Assembly: GCA_900110395.1 (NCBI GenBank)
Contig: FODP01000002.1
Span: 310,001 to 374,000 of the forward strand
DNA length: 64,000 bases
Direction: 5' to 3'
Source of the DNA: Rhodospirillales bacterium URHD0017
GTDB taxonomy: Bacteria > Pseudomonadota > Alphaproteobacteria > Reyranellales > Reyranellaceae
This document shows, in pieces, positions 8,076 to 16,449 of this stretch. Both the position numbers and the translations under genes were made by a program. Position 1 is the first letter of the stretch, and every line of letters begins with the position of its first letter. A model generated the notes under the pieces. That model had not been told where the DNA came from. It did not search any database and saw only the letters and a program-made list of their open reading frames with translations.

Positions 8076-8103
8076 GTCAATATTTTGACGGGTGGAGTCA
8101 ATG
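8076..8103 (-). promoter_or_regulatory. TTGAC direct-repeat operator candidate upstream of AraC gene
   Basis: On the minus strand this reads TTGAC-N17-TTGAC, a 22-bp period that places both half-sites on one DNA face, as AraC-type dimers or tandem helix-turn-helix pairs need. The core GTCAATATTTTGAC (8076-8089) is also a palindrome. The same arrangement recurs at 11345-11372. Confidence 0.5.
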
Positions 8104-8282
8104 CAGGGACTGCGCGTGAAGCGCAAATAGGCCGAGGTCCACCCAAAGAAGACAGGATCGCCGCGTTGCGCCCGGTCTAGTCCACCAGCAGTCGGTCCGT
8201 GTCCACTCCCAATCGACGCGGGCCGATTTTGCAAGGTGACCCAACTGCAGGCGACGGCTAACCCGCACCGAAAGGACGATTG

Positions 8283-8597
8283 ATGCGACCGATACCTGAA
8301 GCCGCCGACGTGACGGAGGCCGACCGCCTGCAATGCCGCACCTTGATCGAGGCCGCCAACTTCTACGCAGTGGACTACGAACGCGATGGCGCGTGCTGGG
8401 AGCGCGTGCTGCCAAGCGGCGAGTGCCTGGTGCTGGCGGTGTGGAAATCGGGGCTCTTTGGCAAGCCGGAGCGCAAGGAGTGGACCCTCGTCCGCTACAC
8501 GGGACGCGGCACGCTCGGCGACGAGACCGGCCCCATGACCCTGCATGAAGCCCTGTCCCACGTCGCTGCTCTCCCGGCACTGCGGCGGTGCTCTTAG
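8283..8597 (+). CDS. small hypothetical protein
   Basis: 104 residues from the ATG at 8283, with AAGGA seven bases upstream. The sequence (LQCRTLIEAANFYAVDYERD, GECLVLAVWKSG, EWTLVRYTGRGTLGD, MTLHEALSHVAAL) has the residue mix of a soluble alpha/beta protein. I do not recognise a family. It is divergent from the AraC-type gene and shares its upstream region with the TTGAC repeat, so co-regulation is plausible. Confidence 0.6.
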   Translation: MRPIPEAADVTEADRLQCRTLIEAANFYAVDYERDGACWERVLPSGECLVLAVWKSGLFGKPERKEWTLVRYTGRGTLGDETGPMTLHEALSHVAALPALRRCS

Positions 8598-8623
8598 GTG
8601 CTCGCTGGAGATAGAGGATAACA

Positions 8624-8716
8624 ATGACGACGACGGCGAAGGTGCGCGCGCGCACCGGCCATCCCGAGTTGGCCAAGCCCGAGTTCGCCCGACTGTATTG
8701 GCACCATGGCCGCTAG
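8624..8716 (+). CDS. possible 30-residue small protein
   Basis: ATG at 8624 with GAGG placed six bases upstream, open for 30 codons to TAG. It reads MTTTAKVRARTGHPELAKPE, then FARLYWHHGR. The ribosome site and lack of low-complexity sequence favour translation, but length and absence of a known family keep confidence low. It lies 27 bp after the gene at 8283 and may be co-transcribed. Confidence 0.3.
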   Translation: MTTTAKVRARTGHPELAKPEFARLYWHHGR

Positions 8717-8781
8717 AGCATCGCCAATTGGCCCGACTATACGAAGCGAACATCAGGCTGCACAAGTGAAGCGATGCGCCA

Positions 8782-9024
8782 GTGAACGACTCTCTACCGG
8801 ACAATCACGACTACCAACGCGACCGCGACCGGCAGCGCCGCGAACACAACCTCAATGCCGAGCCCGGCAACGGCCATCGGCTGTCGCTGCGGCGCAAGCT
8901 GATCCTCGGTATCATCCTCGGCTCGTTCTTCTACCTCGTCGTCAGTTGCTTCTACTGGGCCGACCTCGACGTGCCCAAGATCGACCGCGCCAAGTTCAAG
9001 TTCAACCATGGAGACAGACGATGA
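8782..9024 (+). CDS. small single-pass membrane protein
   Basis: 80 residues starting at GTG 8782. A charged N-terminal half (residues 1-38, many Arg, Asn, Asp) is followed by one membrane segment, LILGIILGSFFYLVVSCFYW, at about 40-59, and a short charged tail with DVPKIDRAKFKFNHGDRR. No signal peptidase site is apparent, so it is likely anchored in the inner membrane with a short tail outside. Family not recognised. Confidence 0.5.
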   Translation: MNDSLPDNHDYQRDRDRQRREHNLNAEPGNGHRLSLRRKLILGIILGSFFYLVVSCFYWADLDVPKIDRAKFKFNHGDRR

Positions 9025-9201
9025 CGACTAGTTCTGTCGGGCGTGCGCGGTCGGCAAGCTGTAGAGCGGGCGGCACTCCGTGAGATCGAGGCGTACATTA
9101 CGACCTCCAACGCCCCCTCCCTTGTGGCGAGAGACAGCGCATTGATCGCGGGCTATAGGGGACGAGCGGGGTCGTTCCAGACCCAGGGGATCCCAGGCGA
9201 G

Positions 9202-10404
9202 ATGGAACAGACGAGACGGAAATTCTTCGGGCTTGCCGCGGGCGGAGCCGCGATGGCGGGCCTGCCCGGGTGCGCCACGCCGGTGCGCGAGCCCGCGGTG
9301 CCCAGCGGCCTGCACGCCCGTGCGACGGTGCTGGGCGTGCCCAACGAGCGCTTCCATCCGGCGTCCGGCGCGGCACCGTTGGAAGCGGAGTTCATCACCA
9401 CGCTCACCCGCCACGTTGCCCGCACCGGCGCCCCCCTCGATGGGCCGCTGCCCAAGATCGACATGCTGGCCGTGTCCGGCGGGGGCGAGAACGGCGCGTT
9501 CGGTGCCGGTCTGCTTTGCGGTTGGACGGCCCAGGGGACACGACCGGAGTTCGAGGTCGTGACCGGCATCAGCACCGGCGCGCTCACTGCGCCCTTCGCC
9601 TTCCTCGGCCCGTCCTACGATCCTCAATTGCGCGCGGTCTACACCGAACTCGAGCCCAAGCAGGTCCTGCTACCGCGGTCCCTCACTGCGGCACTGTTTG
9701 ACGACGCGATGGCCGACAACTCGCCGCTCTTTGCCACCATCTCGAAATATCTCGACCAGCGCATGATGGCCGACATCGCTCGGGCCTACGACGAGGGCCG
9801 CCTGCTGCTGATCGCCTCGACCAATCTCGATGCCCAGCAACCGGTGATCTGGAACGTCGGCGCCATTGCCAAGAGCGGCCATCCAAAAGCGCTCGACACG
9901 GTACGGCGCATCCTGCTGGCCTCGGCGGCAATCCCCGGCGCTTTCCCGCCGTCGATGTTCGACGTGACGGCCGATGGCAAGCAATACCAGGAGATGCATG
10001 TCGATGGCGGCGCATTCGCGCAGACGTTCCTGTATCCGCCGTCGATGACCCAGCAGAGGCAGGAGCGGCTGCGCAAGGGACAAAAGGTGCTGCCCGCGGA
10101 GGCCTACATCATCCGCAACGGTCGGCTCGATCCCGAATGGACGTCGGTCGATAGGCGCACGATGGGCATTGCCAGTCGTGCAATCTCCACGATGATCACG
10201 TCGGCTGGCTACAATGACGTGGTGCGCATCTATGCGACGACGGTGCGGGACAAGGTCGGCTACAACCTCGCATTCATAGGCCCCGACTTCGACAAAACCC
10301 TGTCGACCCCGTTCGAACCCTCCTACATGCGGGCGCTGTTCGACTATGGCTATCAGCGCGCTCTTCGCGGCTACGACTGGGCGAAGAAGCCGCCGCTGGT
10401 GTGA
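9202..10404 (+). CDS. patatin-like phospholipase family protein, exported
   Basis: 400 residues from the ATG at 9202. The N-terminus MEQTRRKFFGLAAGGAAMAG is a twin-arginine-like signal and ends in LPGC, a possible lipobox. Patatin motifs are in order: oxyanion-loop glycines in VSGGGENGAFGAG (about residue 92), the nucleophile Ser in GISTG (about 119), and the catalytic Asp in VDGGAF (about 267). Patatins are Ser-Asp dyad acyl hydrolases that act on phospholipids or other lipids. The upstream in-frame extension to 9043 is not protein-like. Convergent with the small gene at 10624. Confidence 0.88.
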   Translation: MEQTRRKFFGLAAGGAAMAGLPGCATPVREPAVPSGLHARATVLGVPNERFHPASGAAPLEAEFITTLTRHVARTGAPLDGPLPKIDMLAVSGGGENGAFGAGLLCGWTAQGTRPEFEVVTGISTGALTAPFAFLGPSYDPQLRAVYTELEPKQVLLPRSLTAALFDDAMADNSPLFATISKYLDQRMMADIARAYDEGRLLLIASTNLDAQQPVIWNVGAIAKSGHPKALDTVRRILLASAAIPGAFPPSMFDVTADGKQYQEMHVDGGAFAQTFLYPPSMTQQRQERLRKGQKVLPAEAYIIRNGRLDPEWTSVDRRTMGIASRAISTMITSAGYNDVVRIYATTVRDKVGYNLAFIGPDFDKTLSTPFEPSYMRALFDYGYQRALRGYDWAKKPPLV

Positions 10405-10623
10405 TTTGAGCAGATCCCGGCGCCGCGCGGTTAATGCTGCTAGGTCTTTAAGCCGTCGAGCGGCACCGCAGGCTGATCCCTGAACAGCCGAGCGGCGGCG
10501 GCGGTGCCAGCGATGCTGTTCGAACCACGGCTTGTCGCCACGCCGCATTGCGACATACGAGCAGCCGACCAGGGCGGCGGTGATGTCGCTGACCTGCGCC
10601 ACGACCGGCTCGTCAATCGACTG

Positions 10624-10908
10624 TTAGCCGTCAAGCCGTTTCACCGGCCGCCGTCCCCGCAGTTCATCGATGACCTCGGCGAACCAATGGTAGCGCCGCA
10701 GCCAACGCGAGTTGCGCTTGCGTAACGCCGTGCCTGACTGCTCCCAGAGCAGCAACGTGATCTCATCTACTCGCCGCACGATCTCGACTTCATCGTCGAG
10801 CGGCACGCCGAGATCGGCCTTGTGCTCCAGATAGGCGCGCGCCAGTCGTGCGCGAATGGCTGCGAAGTTGGGCGAGTACGGATCGCGGATGATTTCAGTC
10901 GGCAGCAT
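10624..10908 (-). CDS. small hypothetical protein
   Basis: 94 residues from the ATG at 10908, with AGAGGGG six bases upstream. Reads MLPTEIIRDPYSPNFAAIRA, then ARAYLEHKADLGVPLDDEVE and WLRRYHWFAEVIDEL, a helical soluble protein of unknown family. The frame below it (10440-10602, minus) has a short protein-like run, VSDITAALVGCSYVAMRRGD, which may be the start of another small or decayed gene, but no boundaries can be fixed. Confidence 0.5.
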   Translation of the reverse strand: MLPTEIIRDPYSPNFAAIRARLARAYLEHKADLGVPLDDEVEIVRRVDEITLLLWEQSGTALRKRNSRWLRRYHWFAEVIDELRGRRPVKRLDG

Positions 10909-11116
10909 GGCGGCCCCTCTGATCATCGAACCGCACAACTTTATCTTCCTTCGGCGATTGGGATTGTTCGCCGACGGCCTTTTCCGCCTTCTACTGATGA
11001 CTCAATGGAAACGCCACCCTGCACGGCAGGCAGCATCGTAAGACGCACGCGTCTACGTCCCGGTTGCGCCATCCAACCTTGACGTCGGCGCAGCCTGCAT
11101 CCGCCGTTCGACCGTC

Positions 11117-11239
11117 GCCGCCAGGGCTGTTTTTCTGCCCCTGGAGTCGAATTTCACCCTGGTAGGCCGAGAGGCTACTGCCAACGCACGAAAATGCTTC
11201 AGCGAGTCTGATTTTGACTCCTGCGATGCCTCTAGGTCG
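11117..11239. repeat. two-block dispersed element, copy 2
   Basis: Left block 11117-11153 and right block 11202-11239 match copy 1 at 6664-6784; the central 48 bp do not. Same orientation as copy 1. Confidence 0.75.
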
Positions 11240-11344
11240 CGATTAGACGACGGCTAATGCATGCCCTTCTCCCGCTGCTGCGCCTGCGCACCGGGTGTCA
11301 CGGCCAAAGCTACGGCACGTTTCGCCTGCTTGTTGTCGTCTGCC

Positions 11345-11372
11345 GTCAACATTTTGTCGGGCGTAGTCAATG
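11345..11372 (-). promoter_or_regulatory. second copy of TTGAC direct-repeat motif
   Basis: Reads TTGAC-N17-TTGAC on the minus strand with the same CCCG and CAAAAT interior as the copy at 8076-8103, but no AraC-type gene follows it. It may be a second target of the AraC-type regulator, or a repeat fragment left after rearrangement. Confidence 0.4.
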
Positions 11373-11425
11373 TGCATTACCCGACGCGGGAATATCTCCC
11401 TGCAGTCTTCGAACTGCGGGAACCA

Positions 11426-11656
11426 ATGAGCCAGGACGCCCAAAAGCTCCGCGACCAGATGCGGTATTCGACAGATCCGGCCTACCTAGAGAGAATGGCC
11501 CAGCATGTCGATGAGCAGACCCTGGCTGCGCACCACAGGTTCCCGTCTGGCGCACTCAACGGCCCGGTCAAGACCCGGGCATTCCCGACACCGGCTCCAT
11601 TGTGCGACGATGTAGAGATTGCGGGGACGGAAGCCTCAGCAGAGCTGAGAAAGTAA
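11426..11656 (+). CDS. small hypothetical protein
   Basis: 76 residues from the ATG at 11426 (GCGGGAA ends about four bases upstream). MSQDAQKLRDQMRYSTDPAY and LERMAQHVDEQTLAAHHRF look like a helical protein; the last third is less ordered. Family unknown. It is the last gene of the accessory region before tRNA-Ser. Confidence 0.4.
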   Translation: MSQDAQKLRDQMRYSTDPAYLERMAQHVDEQTLAAHHRFPSGALNGPVKTRAFPTPAPLCDDVEIAGTEASAELRK

Positions 11657-11705
11657 CGCTATAGCCTTTGCTTTTCATTGGCGGGTTTCCCCGGATGTCG
11701 GCGCT

Positions 11706-11726
11706 CACGCCCCCATGAGGGGCGTG
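11706..11726. terminator. 8-bp hairpin after small gene
   Basis: CACGCCCC-CATGA-GGGGCGTG forms a perfect 8-bp stem with a 5-base loop, 50 bp after the gene ending at 11656. No T-run follows, so a role as terminator is only plausible. Confidence 0.35.
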
Positions 11727-11844
11727 GACGTCACGAGGTCAGCCTGTTGCCCGGCCAGCACAGTACCCCTACGCTTTCGGTAGCTATCCAGGGGGAATGC
11801 CGTTGGCGCGAGAGCACGTGTCTTGACAGCTCAAGACAGGGTAT

Positions 11845-11934
<90 letters not shown>

Positions 11935-11944
11935 GGGGCCCCGC

Positions 11945-11972
11945 TTATAAGAGGGTGATTTCCCCCGAGCAA
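11945..11972 (-). promoter_or_regulatory. promoter of tRNA-Ser
   Basis: Reading on the minus strand, TTGCTC (11972-11967) and TTATAA (11950-11945) are separated by 16 bp, with the -10 box 10 bp from the tRNA 5' end. This fits a sigma-70-type promoter. Confidence 0.6.
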
Positions 11973-12032
11973 CCGCGGCGTCTTGGCCCGCGGATTTGGG
12001 CCGAATGGCCTGATTTTCCAAGGTTTCTGCCG

Positions 12033-12060
12033 TTGACTTGGGGGGCTTCCTGCGTATATT
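12033..12060 (+). promoter_or_regulatory. promoter of rplU-rpmA
   Basis: TTGACT (12033-12038) and TATATT (12055-12060) are separated by 16 bp, a near-consensus sigma-70-type promoter, leaving a leader of about 125 bases before rplU. L21 leaders are regulated in some bacteria; no known fold was identified here. Confidence 0.65.
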
Positions 12061-12193
12061 CCGCCCTCCTCCGGCGGGTCGGTCGGCCCGCCGTGCTATT
12101 TCATGCCTTCCGGCATTTTGGGCTCCGAACCGCCATATCCCCTAGGGATGGTGGGTCTGCCCGGGTCCCGGAGGGCCTCAGTCGGGTGTCATC

Positions 12194-12493
12194 ATGATCG
12201 CCGTTATCCGCACGGGTGGAAAGCAATACACGGTCGCCGCCGACGATGAACTCATCGTCGAGCGCATCGCCGGCGCAGAGGGCGACAAGGTCGAGTTCGA
12301 CGACGTGCTGATGGTCGGCGAGAAGGTCGGTGCGCCGACCGTGGCCGGCGCCAAGGTCGTAGCCTCGATCGTCAAGCAGGCGCGCGGCCCGCACCTGATC
12401 GTCTTCAAGAAGCGGCGCCGCCAGAACTCGCGGCGCAAGAACGGCCATCGTCAGGACCTGACGGTGGTCAAGATCGAACAGATCGTCGCCTGA
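12194..12493 (+). CDS. rplU: 50S ribosomal protein L21
   Basis: The 99-residue protein begins MIAVIRTGGKQYTVAADDEL, the classic L21 N-terminus, and ends with the basic RRRQNSRRKNGHRQ segment that contacts 23S rRNA. Length is normal for the family. The start ATG at 12194 is fixed by the conserved N-terminus. It is the first gene of rplU-rpmA, 23 bp ahead of rpmA, behind a strong promoter. Product is a structural part of the large subunit, near domain I/II rRNA and L20. Confidence 0.98.
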   Translation: MIAVIRTGGKQYTVAADDELIVERIAGAEGDKVEFDDVLMVGEKVGAPTVAGAKVVASIVKQARGPHLIVFKKRRRQNSRRKNGHRQDLTVVKIEQIVA

Positions 12494-12516
12494 CAGAGCG
12501 ACCGGAGTAACCAGTC

Positions 12517-12789
12517 ATGGCACACAAAAAAGCAGGCGGCTCCTCGCGCAACGGCCGCGATTCCGACGGCCAGCGGCTCGGCGTGAAGCGCTTCGGCGGC
12601 CAGAAGGTCCTCGCCGGCAACATCCTGGTCCGTCAGCGCGGCACCAAGATGAATGCCGGCGAGAATGTCGGCGTCGGCCGCGACCACACCCTGTTCGCCA
12701 CCTCTGACGGCGTCGTGTCGTTCCGCAAGCGCTCGGGCGGCAAGGTCGAGGTGAACGTGCTCCCGCCGGCGGCAATCGCCGCCGAATAG
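12517..12789 (+). CDS. rpmA: 50S ribosomal protein L27
   Basis: 90 residues beginning [20 protein letters not shown], the flexible N-terminal arm of L27 that reaches toward the peptidyl-transferase centre. It is of the usual bacterial form without the cleaved Firmicutes extension. GFGGQKV-like and [14 protein letters not shown] motifs follow, and the length is normal. The start is supported by CGGAG nine bases upstream. A hairpin with a T-tract follows the gene. Confidence 0.98.
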   Translation: MAHKKAGGSSRNGRDSDGQRLGVKRFGGQKVLAGNILVRQRGTKMNAGENVGVGRDHTLFATSDGVVSFRKRSGGKVEVNVLPPAAIAAE

Positions 12790-12813
12790 CCGTTCCCGAC
12801 CGATCGGATTTCG

Positions 12814-12848
12814 AGGGGGACCGGCTCGCCGTTCCCCCTTTTCTTTTT
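12814..12848 (+). terminator. intrinsic terminator after rpmA
   Basis: AGGGGGA (12814-12820) pairs with TCCCCCT (12833-12839), followed by TTTTCTTTTT. It lies between rpmA and obgE and should end or attenuate the ribosomal transcript, with read-through into obgE. Confidence 0.7.
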
Positions 12849-12860
12849 GGACCCACCGCC

Positions 12861-13874
12861 ATGAAGTTTCTCGACCAGGCCAAGATCTTCGTCCGCTCCG
12901 GCAACGGCGGCGCGGGCTGCGCGGGCTTTCGCCGCGAGAAGTTCATCGAGTTCGGCGGTCCCGACGGCGGCGACGGTGGCCGCGGCGGCGACGTCATCCT
13001 GGAATGCGTCGACGGGCTGAACACGCTGATCGACTACCGCTACGCCCAGCACTTCAAGGCCGAGACCGGCCATCACGGCATGGGCAGCCAACGCACCGGC
13101 GGCGCCGGCAAGGACATCGTGCTGCGCCTGCCGCGCGGCACCCAGGTGTTCGCCGAGGACAACGAGACCCTGCTGGTCGACCTGACCGAGATCGGTCAGC
13201 GCGTCGTGCTGCTCAAGGGCGGCGACGGGGGCTACGGCAACCTGCACTACAAGAGCTCGACCAACCGCGCGCCGCGCCGCGCCGACAAGGGCTGGCCCGG
13301 CGAAGAGCTGTGGGTGTGGCTCCGGCTGAAGCTGATCGCCGATATCGGCCTGGTCGGCCTGCCCAACGCCGGCAAGTCGACGTTCCTCGCCGCCACCTCC
13401 AACGCCCGGCCCAAGATCGCCGACTACCCGTTCACGACGCTGACGCCCGGCCTGGGCGTGGTGAAGGTGGGTGAGCGCGAGTTCGTCATGGCCGACATCC
13501 CCGGCCTGATCGAAGGCGCCCATGAAGGCTCGGGGCTGGGCACGCGCTTCCTCGGCCATGTCGAGCGCTGTCGCGCGCTCCTGCACCTGGTCGACGGCAC
13601 GCAGGACGACATCGTCGGCGCCTACCGCACGGTGCGCGCCGAGCTCAAGGCCTATGGCGGCAACCTCGCGCGCAAGAAGGAAGTCGTGGCGCTGAACAAG
13701 ACCGACGCCATGACCGACGAGGACATCGAGGCCAAGCGCGCGCTGCTCGCCAAGGCCAGCCGCAAGGCGGTGCATGTGATCTCGGGCGTCTCGGGCCACG
13801 GCGTGCAACCCCTGCTGCACGAGCTGATGAAGCTGGTCGACAGGCAGCGCGACCCCGCGAAAGAAGCCGCGTGA
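12861..13874 (+). CDS. obgE: GTPase ObgE/CgtA
   Basis: 337 residues. The glycine-rich Obg fold is at 1-158 ([20 protein letters not shown]), then the G domain: G1 GLPNAGKST near 167, switch [11 protein letters not shown] near 213, and NKTD near 282. It lacks a long C-terminal OCT domain, as in most Gram-negatives. ObgE binds the 50S subunit and couples ribosome maturation to ppGpp and growth state. The gene overlaps proB by four bases (GTGA), so the two are translationally coupled. It follows rplU-rpmA, its usual partners. Confidence 0.97.
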   Translation: MKFLDQAKIFVRSGNGGAGCAGFRREKFIEFGGPDGGDGGRGGDVILECVDGLNTLIDYRYAQHFKAETGHHGMGSQRTGGAGKDIVLRLPRGTQVFAEDNETLLVDLTEIGQRVVLLKGGDGGYGNLHYKSSTNRAPRRADKGWPGEELWVWLRLKLIADIGLVGLPNAGKSTFLAATSNARPKIADYPFTTLTPGLGVVKVGEREFVMADIPGLIEGAHEGSGLGTRFLGHVERCRALLHLVDGTQDDIVGAYRTVRAELKAYGGNLARKKEVVALNKTDAMTDEDIEAKRALLAKASRKAVHVISGVSGHGVQPLLHELMKLVDRQRDPAKEAA

Positions 13875-15001
13875 CTCCCCTGGAGGAGGCCCCCTTACGA
13901 GAAGCAAGGCGGCTGGTCATCAAGATCGGCTCCTCCATCCTGGTCGACGAGACACGGGGCGAGGTCCGCCGTGACTGGCTGGAAAGCCTGACCGACAGCG
14001 TCGCCCGGCTGCACAAGGGAGGCTGTGAGATCGTGCTGGTCTCGTCCGGCGCCATCCGGCTCGGCCGCACGCAGTTCAAGCTGCCGCCCGGTCCCCTGAA
14101 GCTCGAGGAGAGCCAGGCCGCGGCGGCCACCGGCCAGATCCAGCTTGCCCATGCCTACCAGGAGGCGCTGGCGCGCCACGGCATCACCGTCGCCCAGGTG
14201 CTGCTCACCCTCGACGATTCCGAAGAACGCCGCCGCTATCTCAATGCCCGCCAGACCATGGGCACGCTTTTGGGCATGAAGGCGGTGCCGGTGATCAACG
14301 AGAACGACACGGTGGCGACCGACGAGATCCGCTTCGGCGACAACGACCGGCTGAGCGCCCGCGTCGCCGAGATGATCTCGGCCGACACGCTGGTGCTCCT
14401 GTCGGACATCGACGGCCTCTACACCGGCGATCCGCGCTCCGATGCCTCGGCCACCTTCATTCCCGAAATCCGCGAGATCACGCCCGCCATCGAGGCGATG
14501 GGCGGCAGCGCTGCCTCGGAGCTGTCGAACGGCGGCATGGTGACCAAGCTGATCGCCGGCCGCATCGCCATGGCTGCCGGCTGCCGCATGGCGATCGCCG
14601 ACGGCCGAAGCGTTGGCGCGCTGGGCAACCTGATCGACGGCAAGGCCCGTTGCAGCTGGTTCCTGCCCGAGGCCTCGCCGCTGTCGGCGCGCAAGAAGTG
14701 GATCAAGGGCTCGCTCAAGACCGCGGGCGCCCTCACTGTCGATGACGGCGCGGTGCGGGCGCTGTCGGCCGGCAAGAGCCTGCTGCCGGCGGGCGTCACC
14801 AATGTCGACGGTGAGTTCCGCCGCGGCGACATCGTCGACGTGAAGGACCGCCTGGGTCGCGTGCTGGCGCGCGGGCTGGTGGCCTATGCCGCCGAGGACG
14901 CCCGCCGCATCGCCGGCCGCAAGAGCGCTGAGATCGAGCGTCTGCTGGGCTTCCGCGGTCGGGACGAGATCGTCCATCGCGACGACCTCGTGGTCGAATA
15001 G
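13871..15001 (+). CDS. proB: glutamate 5-kinase
   Basis: 376 residues from the GTG at 13871 overlapping the obgE stop. The amino-acid kinase domain is at about 1-265: [41 protein letters not shown], then [18 protein letters not shown] domain follows at about 285-360 ([12 protein letters not shown] is the antisense reading and not used; the real sequence is [20 protein letters not shown]). It phosphorylates glutamate in the first step of proline synthesis and is normally feedback-inhibited by proline. It forms a pair with proA 19 bp downstream. Confidence 0.97.
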   Translation: MTPLEEAPLREARRLVIKIGSSILVDETRGEVRRDWLESLTDSVARLHKGGCEIVLVSSGAIRLGRTQFKLPPGPLKLEESQAAAATGQIQLAHAYQEALARHGITVAQVLLTLDDSEERRRYLNARQTMGTLLGMKAVPVINENDTVATDEIRFGDNDRLSARVAEMISADTLVLLSDIDGLYTGDPRSDASATFIPEIREITPAIEAMGGSAASELSNGGMVTKLIAGRIAMAAGCRMAIADGRSVGALGNLIDGKARCSWFLPEASPLSARKKWIKGSLKTAGALTVDDGAVRALSAGKSLLPAGVTNVDGEFRRGDIVDVKDRLGRVLARGLVAYAAEDARRIAGRKSAEIERLLGFRGRDEIVHRDDLVVE

Positions 15002-15020
15002 GGCTATACTGGAGCGGCCG

Positions 15021-16301
15021 ATGAACGCTTTGACCAAGCCCGCCGAAGACGTTGCCGCCATCGTGGCCGAGCTGGGCCGGCGCGCACGTGAGGCCGCGGT
15101 CGCGCTGCGCAACGCCTCGACCGAGACCAAGGACCGCGCGCTCTCCGACGCGGCCCGCCTGATCCGCGCCGAGAAGGCTGCGATCCTCGCCGCCAATGCC
15201 AAGGACATCGAGGCCGCCAAGGCCGCCGGCATGACCGCTGCCCTGCAGGACCGTTTGCTCCTGAACGACGCGCGCGTCGAAGGCATGGCCAAGGGCCTCG
15301 ACGACATTGTCGCCCTGCCCGATCCGGTCGGCGCCGAGATCGAGACCAAGACCCGCCCCAACGGGCTCGTCATCAGCCGCGTGCGCGTGCCGATCGGCAT
15401 CATCGGCGTGATCTACGAGGCGCGGCCCAACGTGACCGCCGACGCCGGTGCGCTCTGCATCAAGTCGGGCAACGTCGTGGTGCTGCGCGGCGGCTCGGAC
15501 AGCTTCCATTCCTCGCGCGCCATCGTCGAGCTGCTGCGCCGGGCGCTGAAAGGCGCCGGCCTGCCCGAGGATTGCGTGCAGCTCGTGCCGACCACCGACC
15601 GCGCCGCCGTCGGTGAGATGCTGCGCGCCACCGGCTGGCTCGACCTGATCGTGCCGCGCGGCGGGCGTTCGCTGATCGACCGCGTCACCGAGGAAAGCCG
15701 CGTGCCGGTGCTGCGCCATTACGACGGCATCTGCCACGTCTATGTCGACCGCGACGCCGACATCGCCATGGCGACGGACGTCGTGGCCAACGCCAAGATG
15801 CGCCGCGTCAGCGTGTGTGGCGCCGCCGAGACGCTTCTGGTCGACCGGGCCGCGCTCGACACGCATCTGATGCCGGTGCTGGCGAAGCTGCACGAGCTCG
15901 GTTGCGAGGTGCGTGGCGACGCCGACGTGCAGAAGCGCGATCCCAAGGCCACGCCCGCCACCGAAAAGGACTGGCGCACCGAGTATCTCGCGCCGGTGAT
16001 CTCGGTCGCCACGGTCGACGGCGTCGACGGTGCCATCCGACACATCGCAACCTTCGGCAGCCAGCACACCGAATCGATCATCACCGGTAACGAGGCGACG
16101 GCGCGGCGTTTCCTCGCCGAGGTCGACAGCGCCATCGTCATGCACAACGCCAGCACCCAGTTCGCCGACGGCGGCGAGTTCGGGCTGGGGGCGGAGATCG
16201 GCATCTCGACCAACCGCATGCATGCGCGCGGGCCGGTCGGGCTGGTCGAGCTCACGACCTACAAGAACGTCGTGCGCGGCAAGGGCACGCTGAGGCCATG
16301 A
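15021..16301 (+). CDS. proA: gamma-glutamyl phosphate reductase
   Basis: 426 residues from the ATG at 15021, with TGGAG six bases upstream. Aldehyde-dehydrogenase fold: PIGIIGVIYEARPNVT near residue 115, the catalytic Cys in RRVSVCGAAETLL near 270, and QFADGGEFGLGAEIGIST near the C-terminus. It reduces gamma-glutamyl phosphate with NADPH to glutamate semialdehyde, directly after ProB, with which it forms a complex. Length is typical. A four-hairpin repeat fills the gap to nadD. Confidence 0.97.
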   Translation: MNALTKPAEDVAAIVAELGRRAREAAVALRNASTETKDRALSDAARLIRAEKAAILAANAKDIEAAKAAGMTAALQDRLLLNDARVEGMAKGLDDIVALPDPVGAEIETKTRPNGLVISRVRVPIGIIGVIYEARPNVTADAGALCIKSGNVVVLRGGSDSFHSSRAIVELLRRALKGAGLPEDCVQLVPTTDRAAVGEMLRATGWLDLIVPRGGRSLIDRVTEESRVPVLRHYDGICHVYVDRDADIAMATDVVANAKMRRVSVCGAAETLLVDRAALDTHLMPVLAKLHELGCEVRGDADVQKRDPKATPATEKDWRTEYLAPVISVATVDGVDGAIRHIATFGSQHTESIITGNEATARRFLAEVDSAIVMHNASTQFADGGEFGLGAEIGISTNRMHARGPVGLVELTTYKNVVRGKGTLRP

Positions 16302-16320
16302 GGGGGTCGCCCTCACATGC

Positions 16321-16438
16321 CTCCCCACGCATAGCGTGGGGAGGTGGCCCGCAGGGCCGGAGGGGTCATGCGCGACAGCGTGGTGCTCATGACCCCTCCG
16401 TCCGCTTCGCGGACACCTCCCCAGCTTCGCTGGGGAGA
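16321..16438. repeat. four-hairpin palindromic repeat between proA and nadD
   Basis: Perfect stems: 11 bp (16321-16331 with 16335-16345), 12 bp (16360-16371 with 16389-16400), 6 bp (16401-16415), and 9 bp (16418-16426 with 16430-16438). The right arm of the last stem, GGGGAG, is also the nearest Shine-Dalgarno-like sequence before nadD. Confidence 0.8.
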
Positions 16439-16449
16439 GATACGTCATC

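Larger units (their letters stand above)
10909..11425. other. intergenic stretch with repeat copies
   Basis: No supported gene. Contains the second copy of the two-block element (11117-11239) and of the TTGAC direct repeat (11345-11372). Confidence 0.5.

Noticed and set aside
7035..8804. AraC-type gene extended to 8804 (589 codons)
   Set aside because: The extension crosses the divergent gene at 8283 and the operator-like repeat, and has no family similarity; the GTG at 8042 fits the domain start.
12061..12193. rplU leader examined for a known L21 autoregulatory RNA
   Set aside because: Some GC-rich stems can be drawn, but I could not match a described fold, so only the promoter is reported.
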